NCBI GenBank assembly: GCA_001970955.1
Contig: MPUH01001000.1
Coordinates: 1 to 26,540 of the forward strand
DNA: 26,540 bases
Reading direction: 5' to 3'
Source: Stentor coeruleus
Taxonomy: Eukaryota > Ciliophora > Heterotrichea > Heterotrichida > Stentoridae
Position numbers and translations under genes: made by a program. The notes beneath the pieces were generated by a model. That model did no database searches. It was not told the origin of the DNA and was given only the letters and a program-made list of their open reading frames with translations. Below, piece after piece: positions 18,063 through 26,540 of this stretch. Numbering within the stretch: the stretch's first letter is position 1; each line of letters starts with the position of its first letter.

Positions 18063-18815
18063 TTACCAACCTGTTAGATCTATATCTTCGGGTATTGTTA
18101 CAGGGGTTATTGTGTCTTTTGCGCTTATACAGCGAAAATGCTCTAATTTAGGTTGCGGGCTTTTCTTTTTTATTCGTGGAAGATGTATAGGCATTAAACT
18201 CTTCTTTTTCTTAAAATTTTCATAGTGTTTAGCTATTGGAGTAAATGTTCTTAGTTTTTTACATGGAGATGATGATTTACACTTTAATTTATTACTTGAA
18301 TTTGTATCAGTATCTTGATGTTTTAGAGAATTTCTGCAAACTTTCATGGTTTCTTCGCTGTTTACCGGATATTCAAGTTTTTTTTGTACTAAAGGCTTTG
18401 TTTTGATTATGAACTCTTTGAATTTTTCATGATTTCTCTTTTGCAAAGTGACTAATTTCGAAAAATGGCTTGGTTTTAGTTTTCCTTTAAAAACAATTTC
18501 AGGCTTTGAGCTTTTTAACTGTTCGGTAATAGATGAGAAGTCTAATATACTAAGAAACTCTTTTTTTGAAGTAACACTTGCAGAACTTAGTATTGGGAGA
18601 TGTGGAGAAGACTTTAAATAATTCGAGTCATCAACTTCAGTAGCTACTGATGGATGGAACTCAAAATTTTTATGATGCTCCGCTGCGATTTGAAGTAATC
18701 CATTGTAATAATCGTGCCCAGATTTTCCTATCACATACTTAGGAGCAAAAGGTGCAAAACAGTAATTTATTGAAATATTCTTTGCCATGTTCTCAGGTTT
18801 CACGTTCCCATACAT
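18063..18815 (-). CDS. Unrecognised basic, Ser/Lys-rich protein
   Basis: The frame is open back to 18962, but the part upstream overlaps the divergent RING gene. I therefore choose the Met at 18815 (MYGNVKPENMAKNIS), giving 250 residues; Met 18845 and Met 18788 are alternatives. The N-terminal 60 residues look folded (INYCFAPFAPKYVIGK, HDYYNGLLQIAAEHHKNF). The rest is basic and probably disordered, with Lys/Ser/Pro clusters such as KKLRTFTPIAKHYENFKKKK and PRIKKKSPQPK, which could act as nuclear targeting or nucleic-acid-binding stretches (inference). It ends PEDIDLTGW. I recognise no family. Its stop is 17 bp from the stop of the NT-C2 gene. Confidence 0.6.
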   Translation of the reverse strand: MYGNVKPENMAKNISINYCFAPFAPKYVIGKSGHDYYNGLLQIAAEHHKNFEFHPSVATEVDDSNYLKSSPHLPILSSASVTSKKEFLSILDFSSITEQLKSSKPEIVFKGKLKPSHFSKLVTLQKRNHEKFKEFIIKTKPLVQKKLEYPVNSEETMKVCRNSLKHQDTDTNSSNKLKCKSSSPCKKLRTFTPIAKHYENFKKKKSLMPIHLPRIKKKSPQPKLEHFRCISAKDTITPVTIPEDIDLTGW

Positions 18816-18880
18816 AATTAAATTGTATAATGTTAAAATAAGCATATCTTCTAAACCTAGAATTAAATTGAGACTATAAA
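18816..18880. promoter_or_regulatory. Very short bidirectional promoter region
   Basis: With the chosen starts (18815 minus, 18881 plus) only 65 bp remain between the two genes, so both transcripts must begin in or near this AT-rich stretch. The plus-strand start is immediately preceded by 'actataaa'. Confidence 0.4.
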
Positions 18881-19288
18881 ATGAGCGGAAAAATGAATTT
18901 GAATATTTTTTGGTGTCACCTGTGTAGGGAAGAAGCAAAAGTCCAGGAGTTTCTCTGCACAAAATGCGGATATGAATACATAGAAGAAGTTGATGAAGGC
19001 CAACCTCATCCTCAGACTTTCGCTTGGGAGCTTTGGGTTTTAAATGAGGAAGAAAAAATCAAAGAAGAATTAAGGACAAATCTTGTTGAAGATGTTTTAA
19101 GAATACTTTCAGGAGGAGTTGCTTATATAAAAGAATGTGAAGAGATAGATGCAGAGTGCTCAGTATGTTTTGAGCGTATTAGATATGGGATGGTTCTACA
19201 GTGTAATCATTGCTTTCATAGAAATTGCCTTCTGCCTTGGATTTCAGAACATAATACCTGTCCTTATTGCCGATCTTTGATTATATAA
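18881..19288 (+). CDS. RNF126/RNF115-like RING-H2 E3 ubiquitin ligase
   Basis: The protein has 135 residues. An N-terminal zinc ribbon (FWCHLC at C12/C15 and CTKCGYEYIEEV at C26/C29) matches the zinc finger of RNF126/RNF115 (BCA2), which binds ubiquitin or client proteins. A RING-H2 finger follows: C93-x2-C96, then CNHCFHRNC and C127-x2-C130, with the conserved LLPWI before the last Cys pair. Proteins of this type recruit an E2 and ubiquitinate clients. It is much shorter than animal RNF126 (about 300 residues), lacking most of the linker. It starts 26 bp upstream of the deubiquitinase gene on the same strand and shares a short promoter region with the divergent neighbour. Confidence 0.88.
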   Translation: MSGKMNLNIFWCHLCREEAKVQEFLCTKCGYEYIEEVDEGQPHPQTFAWELWVLNEEEKIKEELRTNLVEDVLRILSGGVAYIKECEEIDAECSVCFERIRYGMVLQCNHCFHRNCLLPWISEHNTCPYCRSLII

Positions 19289-19314
19289 ATATAGTTGTGA
19301 GGTTAATAATAAAA

Positions 19315-22300
19315 ATGTTTAGTCCAGACTGGCTAGCAATTGGAAAGCTAATAGATGTGAAAGCTAATGACAATATCTGGAGAGTTGGTAAAATCATGAA
19401 AGTCGATGAGAAAAACATAGAAGTTAATTATGATGGCTGGAGCAGGTATACATCTATATTACCTTTAGCATCTAATCGATTAGCCCCATTTCGCAAGTAT
19501 ACATTAAAGTACACAGGAATGCAGCAAATGACCAAACGCAATTGGGTTTTCTCAGAAGAAGAACTACAAAAATTTGAGAAAAAACTCGAAAATCTATTAA
19601 AAAATGATCTTCGTCTTAAGACTCCACATAAAATTACTCAGTTCTTTAGAGGCAAACTATTTATTTTTACAGAAAATCTTATAGAAAACGATTACTCTTC
19701 ATACCCTGAAATGCTGGAAAAAGTTGTAAACTTTTTCGAGATTGTTATGAAAGTTATACTTAAATTCTTAGAAATATATCCATCTCTTTTTGAGCTTATC
19801 TCAAAAAATTCAGATCCTGATATGTTCTTACAGAGCAATGATCATGCACTTGCAGCTACCTGGCCTGAAATTTTGGATTTGCTATGCAAACTTTTGGCTT
19901 TAGAATCTAGATGTAGAAGATTTTTTGTCACATACAATACAATGCCAAACGATTATGTTTTTTCAGAGAAAGTTATAAAGAAAGAATCACATTCTGGAAG
20001 CTTTTTATATATCTTTGACGTTTTTGTATCTTTTGAGGGTTTTGAAAAATTTGCCAATGTCATCAAGTGTCTTACTGTACCTATACAGTTGATGAATTGC
20101 ACGTTTCTTGCAGCTTTTAAAGATTTCATAGACCCTGACTTGTTTGGACACTTCACAAAAGGAATGTGCGAAGGAGTTATTAGCAGGATTCACAATTTAA
20201 CAGACAAGGATATCAAATTTTTAGAATCTGAGAATTTAGTTGAGTTAGCTTCGATGTACATAACTAATGATTTGCAGCATAATGCCTTTTTGCAAAAGAG
20301 TTTCTTGCTGATGTATTGTAAAATGGTAAAATCAAGTTATTTAGAAAAGAGAATCAAAGGAATAAATGAAATAGTTGGATTTTTAGAGAACTTAGCCACA
20401 AAAAAAATTAATGAAGAGCATGTAGCTAAGCTTTTAATAGATGAAGATGTTATAAAAGAAATTATTGAAACAAAAGTCCATGGAGAAGTGCTTAAAAGAT
20501 CTAAACAATTGTTTAGTTTTCTGGCTAAAAAAGGAAAAATAGGTTTTAATGAATGTGAAATTTTGTGGAGGTTTAGTGAGGACCAACAGAAAATCATCTC
20601 AGAAGCAGGATTTTCACTTCTTATTGAAGTAGGTCCTTATATTGCCGAACTTTTAGCAGAAGAAATTTATCATAAACTCATTTCTAAGCCTTACTCAGAA
20701 CTAAATTTCCAAGTAATTACCGACTACTCAAAAAAAATCCTTGAAGTTTCAGAAGGCAAAAGAAACTACTGTGAGTTTTTTTTAATGGATCAGCTTGAGA
20801 ACTCTAAAGACTCTAAATTTTCACATAGCATTGTTAAGTATCTTAGCAAAATTTACATGAGTCCTCATTCTACAAATCTAGTTAACAATTTTTTAAAGGA
20901 ATTTCCTGAAAAACTTAGCACCAGAAGAATGCAAACTCCACATGATTTAGGGATAGCTATAAGTATTTTCAAAACTTTTAACAAAGATCACATCCTTGAG
21001 TTCTACAAAGAAAACAACCTCAAAAATATTGTCCTTGATAACATGTATGAATATCTTGAATCCCTAGAATTAGATGATGAATTTAATTCTAAAACACTTT
21101 ATGGGACTTATACTCATATAGAGCATATAGAGAGTCGCTTTGAATTCCTTGAGTTTCTTTTCAATAAAATCAATTTTAAAAAATACCTCAGGACCAAAGA
21201 CCTTAAAAAACTTTGGGAAATTTTTGTAAATAACCCTCAATGCAAGTCAGACAAAATGACGTTTTTTAAATCTATCAACAATGGTATTAGATATGGTCCT
21301 CTTGTAAACAATCATTCAAGGGTTTTCGAATACTTGTTTCTTGATCCTAAGCTTTTTAAGCCTGATGACTTGCATATAGCAGCTTACAAAGCATTTAAGA
21401 TTTTTTTTTTTAAAGCTAACTCTGAAGATGCTTTGGAAATAAATAATGAACACTTCAGATATGTAAAGAAAAGTAATATTATTGGATTGGAAACTTTATT
21501 TGAAATATATTTCAAAGGTCTAGATAAAACTGCAGACCATGCAATTAAGCTTATAAAAATTATTTTAACTAGTTATTCAGCTGAGTTAGCAGACCAAGCA
21601 AAAGAGCTTTTTTTATCGTTTCTAAATACATTTCTTGGGAATAAAGATATTTTGGAAAATCACAGTCAAAGAGTTCTTGAATTATTCACTTGTCTTTTAG
21701 ACCAAGAAAAACAAGAACCTATGGCTAATAAATTTTTTGTATGGAATACACAAAGCTATGGCATTATAAGCCCTTCAACTACAAATGTCCGATCATTACG
21801 TAAAGTTGTTGCAGAAAGACTGATGATGCCTCTTGGTGATGTTTGCTTAAAAATCGGAGATTTTAATTATTTCCATAAAGATGACTCAAAAATTATAAAA
21901 TTATCACAGGAAAAAGCTATAGTATTAGTTGATCCTGATTATAGGCTTTTTGAATTTGTTGATACAGTTAAAGCTATTGCAAATTGTTCGAATTTATTAA
22001 CAGAAGTTTATAATAATTATATCTCCGATCCAGAGCTTGCTGAGAAGACATGGAACTTTCTTAGTAAAATCCCACCAAATGATAAGTATCTTAAATATAT
22101 TATAGACCTTGATGTAAAATTGAAAGTAATGTATAAAAAATACCCTCAAATTTTCATTCATTGTTTGTGTACTATAAAATCTAAGCTTGATGATGCTGAT
22201 TGGAAAAATAAATTCAAAGAAAACCTTATGGAAGAAGCAATGCTCTTAGCTTTTATTGATATGAAAATAATAAAGGATATAAACTTATTACCTAAACAAG

Positions 22301-25300
22301 AAGAAGTTTTCATTAACGTCATCCATGATCTTATAGTTCCTGAAAAATACGTTAAAGGAGTGGTTGAAGGGATTTTTCTAACTTTAACAACTATAACTCC
22401 TCAATGTTTTAAGCTTGAAAATCCTAATTCTTTTATATATCAGGTTTATACAATGCTGGAAAAGTTTCGTAGCCAACACACAGAAAAATTAGTAGAAGTA
22501 TTCAAAGAAAAAGGTATCAAGCTTATAGAAGATCTTATCAGCTTTATTATCACAGAAAACACACAAATTTTTTACTTTAGCACGCTTGTTAAGATTTTCT
22601 TGCTTGTTATTCAAAATGGGCAAATTTATGAATCTGCATTTTCATTACTTTCAAAATATCAGGAACAAGCTTTAGAACAAAGCAAATGCAATCATTACTG
22701 GGTATTTTTTGCAAAAATTTGTGAGTTTTCTGAAATAAATAGCGATTACTTGACTGAAAATGCATTCTCTAGCAATCACAAACTTATTCTCAGTCTAACT
22801 GAATATAGTATCACTCATAAAAATTATTCTCTATGGGGCTTACTAACTATAAATACTGTTATTATTGATAAAAGACCTATTTTGATTGAAGGCCTTTTCG
22901 ATTTAGTTTCAAGGCTTATTTTAGGAAGCCCTGAAGACCCTTACAAATGTTCATGCAAACATGAAGAAACCAGAGAAGCAGCCTATGATTATATACTGGC
23001 AATATGCCAAAATAATGGCGAGAGTTCTAATGAACTTGAAATATTTATGGATAAAACTTTCCATCTTCAACTACTTTGGAGAAATAGCAAATTCAAAAAC
23101 TGGAACATTTCTTTATCATCAAATGAAAAATCTAAACATGGATTTGTAGGCCTTCAAAATCTAGCATGCATCTGCTATATGAATTCTTTATTCCAGCAAC
23201 TATATAGAATATCTTCATTTTCTACAACTTTACTTCAAGCTGATCTTCAAAACTTTACTTTACCGATTTATCATCTAAAGAGGATTTTTTCCCTTCTTAG
23301 AAATAGCACAGCTCCTTATATATCCCCAAGAAAATTCTGCGAAAATTTCAGGGATTTTGATGATCGGCCAGTTAATATTTTTGATCAAATGGATGTTTTT
23401 GAGTTTTATTCAAGACTTATGGAGAAAATTGAAATTGAACTTAAAGGGACAAATGAGAGTAGGCTGGTTCAGAATCATTTTGCTGGAACTTTGGCTGTAG
23501 AAATGATAAGCAAGCAGTGTAGTCATAGAAAAGAGCGAAATGAAGATATGCTTAGTGTCCAATTAGATGTTAAAAGCAAATCAGGACTTATAGATAGTCT
23601 TAAAACTTTCATTGCTGGGGAGATTCTCCAAGGCGATAATGCTTATTTTTGTGATGAATGCAAGAAAAAAGTTAGCACACTTATGAGAAACAGCATCAAA
23701 TACCTTCCAAATTTTTTGGTTTTTGCATTAAGACGCTTTGAATTCAACTATGATACAATGACCCGTAGCAAAATCGATGATTATTTTGAATTTCCATTTG
23801 AAGTATGCATGAAAGAATATACAACTGAATATCTGAATAATAATCCTTTGAATTCACCTGATTATTATTCTTACAGGCTTAAAGGTATTATTATTCATCA
23901 TGGACGTGCAGAGCAAGGGCATTACTATTCTTTTATTCATGAAGGAGAAAATTGGTATGAATTTAATGACACAATAGTTTCTCTTTCATCAGAAGAAGCT
24001 GTTAGGAATAATAGCTTTGGGCGCTTTGGATCATCACATTCAGTACCTACTGCATATTTGCTCATTTATGAAAGACTTGCTAAGTTTAAGCCTAATAATA
24101 ATGTTGAATTGCTAGATCTGCCTTTTACTGAATCTTGTGAAAACATCGACTTAGAGTATATAAAAAAGAAAAATATGCATTACTGGCTAAGGAAAATAGC
24201 TTTGACTTCTGATTTTTTAAAATTTAACACAACTCTTCTTACTAAAAGAACATTCAGCAACTCTTATATAATGAAATTTTTCTTGACAGTTTTACTTAGA
24301 TTAGAAAGAATGCATAGTGAAAAATCTCGATTTTTAAACTTTATTTTGGCTAATGTCGACAATGGGTGTATTGTAACTTTACTTAACACCCTTGCATCAG
24401 AAAATGGAGTTAAGGAGTTTTTTTTATTCAATCCCAACCCAGTAGCAAGAAAAATTGTGGCAATAATGGCAAAAAAATGCATAGATATGATGGATAAAAA
24501 CGTTTTATTGAATTTCTTCCTTCAATACATTAAATTCACTGAGAATATTAACAAGAATAAATCTGTTTATTTTGTGAATTATATGGACGTACTCTTATAT
24601 TGTGCTGAAAAACTTCCTGAGTATAGCTCAGAAATGCATATTGCAAATCTAATCATCAAGCTTTCTTTAGGTTATGGCAATGAAGACTTTCCTTTTACTG
24701 AAGCTCCTGGTTGTGATTACCTTGGCTATAATGGACAAGCTTATAAAACTAGTTATCATAAACTTCACGACTGTTATGCTATTAGTGCAGTCCCTGTTTT
24801 CAGATATTTAACTAATCACACCCAAGACCTTTCCCCCGAATTTCTAGAATATATGAAAACACAATCAGGTTTTGAATCCTTTTTCAATGTCTTAGATAGC
24901 AAGCTTTCTTTAAGGACTTATGCTGAAATGTATTGCATACTACTTGAAGATGAAGTTGAATATTCAGTGAATTTTTGTGTCTTTTTACTATCAAAATACT
25001 ATGAATCTCAAAGCGAAATTAAAAAAAGATACTTAAATGTATTCTCACTATTTATCAAACAGCATAAGCGTAAAGCTGAAATCGTTAAATTCATTCTTGA
25101 GTATTATTTGCATTTAATTCCTGAAAATGATACTCAAGAACTAATTTTTTACCTGAATCATTTTTTCATACTTCTTAAGGGTATTGATTATAGTTATATT
25201 AGTGAGAGTTTCCCAGAGCGAAAGATCGAACAATTATATAATATTATTGAAGTAAATACTAAGTGCGTCTTTGGAGATACTGTTAGAGAAAACCCAAAAT

Positions 25301-25575
25301 TCATCAATTTTATGAGTAAGATACTTTGCATTAAAGAGGAAAATTATTATGATGATTTTAATAGTGATACAGATTTTCCAGACTCATACCTTACGGTAGG
25401 AAACTATTTATTTGTTTATGATCAAGAAAGGAAGAGCTGGGAAAAAGGAGTGATTAAAGAACGCTATGATTCTGATTTCGTACTTGTAGAATACAATTTA
25501 GGTGGTACTAAGAATGTGACGCTTAAGGATGTAGCATATGATGAAGTATTTCCCTTTATTGAAATATCAAATTAA
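19315..25575 (+). CDS. USP9X-like giant ubiquitin-specific protease
   Basis: The protein has 2086 residues in a single exon of 6.3 kb. The start is ATG 19315 (MFSPDWLAIGK); the frame is open a little further upstream but has no ATG there. Residues about 4-65 form a Tudor/MBT-like barrel (IWRVGKIMKVDEKNIEVNYDGW). A long helical-repeat region follows, with a ubiquitin-like segment near 812-885. The USP catalytic domain, about 1275-1595, contains C1287 in GLQNLACICYMNS followed by QQLY as in USP9X, zinc-binding pairs (CSHRKERNE, FCDECKKKV), LKRF-like FALRRFEF, H1536 in EQGHYYSFI and D1552 in FNDT. Near the C-terminus, about 2020-2080, is a second Tudor-like strand set (SWEKGVIKERYDSDFVLVEY). It would remove ubiquitin from proteins. 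The Cys box deviates from the family consensus (see findings). Confidence 0.92.
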   Translation: MFSPDWLAIGKLIDVKANDNIWRVGKIMKVDEKNIEVNYDGWSRYTSILPLASNRLAPFRKYTLKYTGMQQMTKRNWVFSEEELQKFEKKLENLLKNDLRLKTPHKITQFFRGKLFIFTENLIENDYSSYPEMLEKVVNFFEIVMKVILKFLEIYPSLFELISKNSDPDMFLQSNDHALAATWPEILDLLCKLLALESRCRRFFVTYNTMPNDYVFSEKVIKKESHSGSFLYIFDVFVSFEGFEKFANVIKCLTVPIQLMNCTFLAAFKDFIDPDLFGHFTKGMCEGVISRIHNLTDKDIKFLESENLVELASMYITNDLQHNAFLQKSFLLMYCKMVKSSYLEKRIKGINEIVGFLENLATKKINEEHVAKLLIDEDVIKEIIETKVHGEVLKRSKQLFSFLAKKGKIGFNECEILWRFSEDQQKIISEAGFSLLIEVGPYIAELLAEEIYHKLISKPYSELNFQVITDYSKKILEVSEGKRNYCEFFLMDQLENSKDSKFSHSIVKYLSKIYMSPHSTNLVNNFLKEFPEKLSTRRMQTPHDLGIAISIFKTFNKDHILEFYKENNLKNIVLDNMYEYLESLELDDEFNSKTLYGTYTHIEHIESRFEFLEFLFNKINFKKYLRTKDLKKLWEIFVNNPQCKSDKMTFFKSINNGIRYGPLVNNHSRVFEYLFLDPKLFKPDDLHIAAYKAFKIFFFKANSEDALEINNEHFRYVKKSNIIGLETLFEIYFKGLDKTADHAIKLIKIILTSYSAELADQAKELFLSFLNTFLGNKDILENHSQRVLELFTCLLDQEKQEPMANKFFVWNTQSYGIISPSTTNVRSLRKVVAERLMMPLGDVCLKIGDFNYFHKDDSKIIKLSQEKAIVLVDPDYRLFEFVDTVKAIANCSNLLTEVYNNYISDPELAEKTWNFLSKIPPNDKYLKYIIDLDVKLKVMYKKYPQIFIHCLCTIKSKLDDADWKNKFKENLMEEAMLLAFIDMKIIKDINLLPKQEEVFINVIHDLIVPEKYVKGVVEGIFLTLTTITPQCFKLENPNSFIYQVYTMLEKFRSQHTEKLVEVFKEKGIKLIEDLISFIITENTQIFYFSTLVKIFLLVIQNGQIYESAFSLLSKYQEQALEQSKCNHYWVFFAKICEFSEINSDYLTENAFSSNHKLILSLTEYSITHKNYSLWGLLTINTVIIDKRPILIEGLFDLVSRLILGSPEDPYKCSCKHEETREAAYDYILAICQNNGESSNELEIFMDKTFHLQLLWRNSKFKNWNISLSSNEKSKHGFVGLQNLACICYMNSLFQQLYRISSFSTTLLQADLQNFTLPIYHLKRIFSLLRNSTAPYISPRKFCENFRDFDDRPVNIFDQMDVFEFYSRLMEKIEIELKGTNESRLVQNHFAGTLAVEMISKQCSHRKERNEDMLSVQLDVKSKSGLIDSLKTFIAGEILQGDNAYFCDECKKKVSTLMRNSIKYLPNFLVFALRRFEFNYDTMTRSKIDDYFEFPFEVCMKEYTTEYLNNNPLNSPDYYSYRLKGIIIHHGRAEQGHYYSFIHEGENWYEFNDTIVSLSSEEAVRNNSFGRFGSSHSVPTAYLLIYERLAKFKPNNNVELLDLPFTESCENIDLEYIKKKNMHYWLRKIALTSDFLKFNTTLLTKRTFSNSYIMKFFLTVLLRLERMHSEKSRFLNFILANVDNGCIVTLLNTLASENGVKEFFLFNPNPVARKIVAIMAKKCIDMMDKNVLLNFFLQYIKFTENINKNKSVYFVNYMDVLLYCAEKLPEYSSEMHIANLIIKLSLGYGNEDFPFTEAPGCDYLGYNGQAYKTSYHKLHDCYAISAVPVFRYLTNHTQDLSPEFLEYMKTQSGFESFFNVLDSKLSLRTYAEMYCILLEDEVEYSVNFCVFLLSKYYESQSEIKKRYLNVFSLFIKQHKRKAEIVKFILEYYLHLIPENDTQELIFYLNHFFILLKGIDYSYISESFPERKIEQLYNIIEVNTKCVFGDTVRENPKFINFMSKILCIKEENYYDDFNSDTDFPDSYLTVGNYLFVYDQERKSWEKGVIKERYDSDFVLVEYNLGGTKNVTLKDVAYDEVFPFIEISN

Positions 25576-26540
25576 ATAGTTTATTAAGTAAGTTATAACT
25601 TTGAGTTTTATGGGAGTATAATTTTTATAAGTTTATAGCTTAATTTGTTTAATATGCCCATAAAATTGAGATTTTATAATAAAGTCTTAATAATTTGATT
25701 TAAATCATATATTATAATCTTTTGGCTACTCATTTTATGATTGAGATTATATAAAATGAACTTATTATGTGAACCTTTGAATTAATCATGCTGTTTTAAA
25801 CAAATATCCAAAAGATTAAGAAAGCATCATATCTCATTTTGTCACCCTCATGGACAACTGATTTTAGTTTTACTTTAAGAAAAGGTGAGATTCTATCACA
25901 ACCTAGGCTTTATTGTTCTAGATCAGTTTGATGCACCCTAAAATTCTCCAGAGGGGATGCATCAATATGATGCTGTTGTTTGGCCTCACCTCCGGGATGG
26001 AATCATTCAAATGAAGAAGCCTATGAAAATTCACTCGGGAACAACAAAACTATATTATATATATTGCAATACTCCACTAAATATTTTCAGAAAACAAATT
26101 ATTAGTTCATTGATGGCAAGACATTCAAATAATAGTCACATAGTCAATTTATAATAAAGCATAAAAAATATATTATAAATTAATCAATTATCTCAAGGCA
26201 AAGCTAAAAATAGTAGCGATGCATATTTATTTAGGATTAAGTTGTCACAAATATGAAGAGATTTTACAGCCAGAATTTGTACATATTCGAAATAAGTTTA
26301 AGTAAAACCATGCTCTTTATTAATGATATAAAAAATTGACTAGGATAATAAAGAATTAAGAAAGCCCTATAGCAAATAAAGCTACTGTTAGGCATATATA
26401 TTGTGAATATTCGAAAATCTGGAAGATTTAGCAAATAAAGTAACATCTAAAGAAGATAAGTTATCAAGAATAAGAAGTTTATCTGAAAAAATTCAGCTAG
26501 CGTCTATGGACTATTATTTGCCAAGTAAGCAGCTTGTTAG
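25576..26540. other. Right-end region with only broken coding-like stretches
   Basis: No intact gene is seen in these 965 bp. Plus-strand coding-like pieces occur: about 25822-25875 (ends CHPHGQLILVLL, then TAA), about 25879-26154 in another frame with one internal TAA (RFYHNLGFIVLDQFDAP, stop, NSPEGMHQYDAVVWPHLRDG...), 26219-26305 (MHIYLGLSCHKYEEILQPEF...), and an open frame from about 26406 to the edge (IFENLEDLANKVTSKEDK...). None matches a family I recognise. They may be a decayed gene or the first exons of one lying to the right. I tested for 15-16 nt GT-AG introns at the breaks and found none that work. Confidence 0.35.

Noticed and set aside
18816..18962. Longer N-terminus for the minus-strand unknown gene (Met at 18962)
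   Set aside because: It would overlap the first 82 bases of the divergent RING gene, whose zinc ribbon is clearly coding; the extra residues look like antisense translation.
19267..19314. Upstream extension of the USP frame into the RING gene
   Set aside because: There is no ATG in the extension, and it overlaps the RING gene's last codons; ATG 19315 is the first proper start.
25957..26154. 65-codon ORF as a stand-alone gene
   Set aside because: The coding-like signal continues upstream beyond an in-frame stop and in a second frame, so it looks like part of a broken gene.
1..26540. tRNA, rRNA, CRISPR array, telomeric repeats
   Set aside because: I scanned for T-loop-like GTTCRANYC motifs with acceptor pairing, for regularly spaced repeats and for simple telomeric repeats, and saw no convincing case by eye.

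Overview
The window looks like macronuclear DNA of a heterotrich ciliate, most likely Stentor or a close relative. The reasons are a very AT-rich, gene-dense layout, standard-code reading frames (TGG for Trp, and one gene, the F-box/LRR gene, ending in TGA), and four spliceosomal introns of only 15 or 16 nt. Those introns start GTA, end AG and carry an A at position 10. The species call is inference; the tiny introns are read directly from frame and protein continuity.

Left part (1-3860) is a decayed, repeat-rich region. It holds the end of an unrecognised gene running off the left edge, and two direct copies (about 318-1594 and 1819-3256) of a module. Each module has a truncated bacterial-type 'predicted AAA-ATPase' (PF09820-like) reading frame plus a non-autonomous inverted-repeat (foldback) element. 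The second ATPase copy is frameshifted; the first foldback copy has lost about 160 bp. A broken HECT ubiquitin-ligase N-lobe follows (3435-3861).

The rest (3887-25575) is compact ordinary gene space: an F-box/LRR protein (-); a RING-CH/FHA protein with two introns (+); ribosomal stalk protein P1 with one intron (-), not visible as a single long ORF; mitochondrial cysteine desulfurase NFS1 (-); a double PH-like protein (+); a Cys-rich coiled-coil protein ending in a possible CaaX box (-); a secreted or lysosomal gamma-glutamyl hydrolase (+); an NT-C2 plus long coiled-coil protein with one intron (+); an unrecognised basic protein (-); an RNF126/115-like RING E3 (+); and, 26 bp downstream, a 2086-residue USP9X-like deubiquitinase (+). 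The right end (25576-26540) contains only short, broken coding-like stretches.

Two genes (F-box/LRR and NFS1) are interrupted by the same assembly error: one N flanked by identical copies of 67 or 74 bp, i.e. overlapping contig ends that were not merged. Removing one copy plus the N restores each frame.

Functionally, the ubiquitin system is over-represented (F-box, RING-CH, RNF126-type RING, USP, HECT relic), with an E3 and a deubiquitinase head-to-tail. Most genes are separated by very short gaps (8 and 17 bp between convergent stop codons; 65 and 107 bp between divergent starts). No tRNA, rRNA or CRISPR array was seen.
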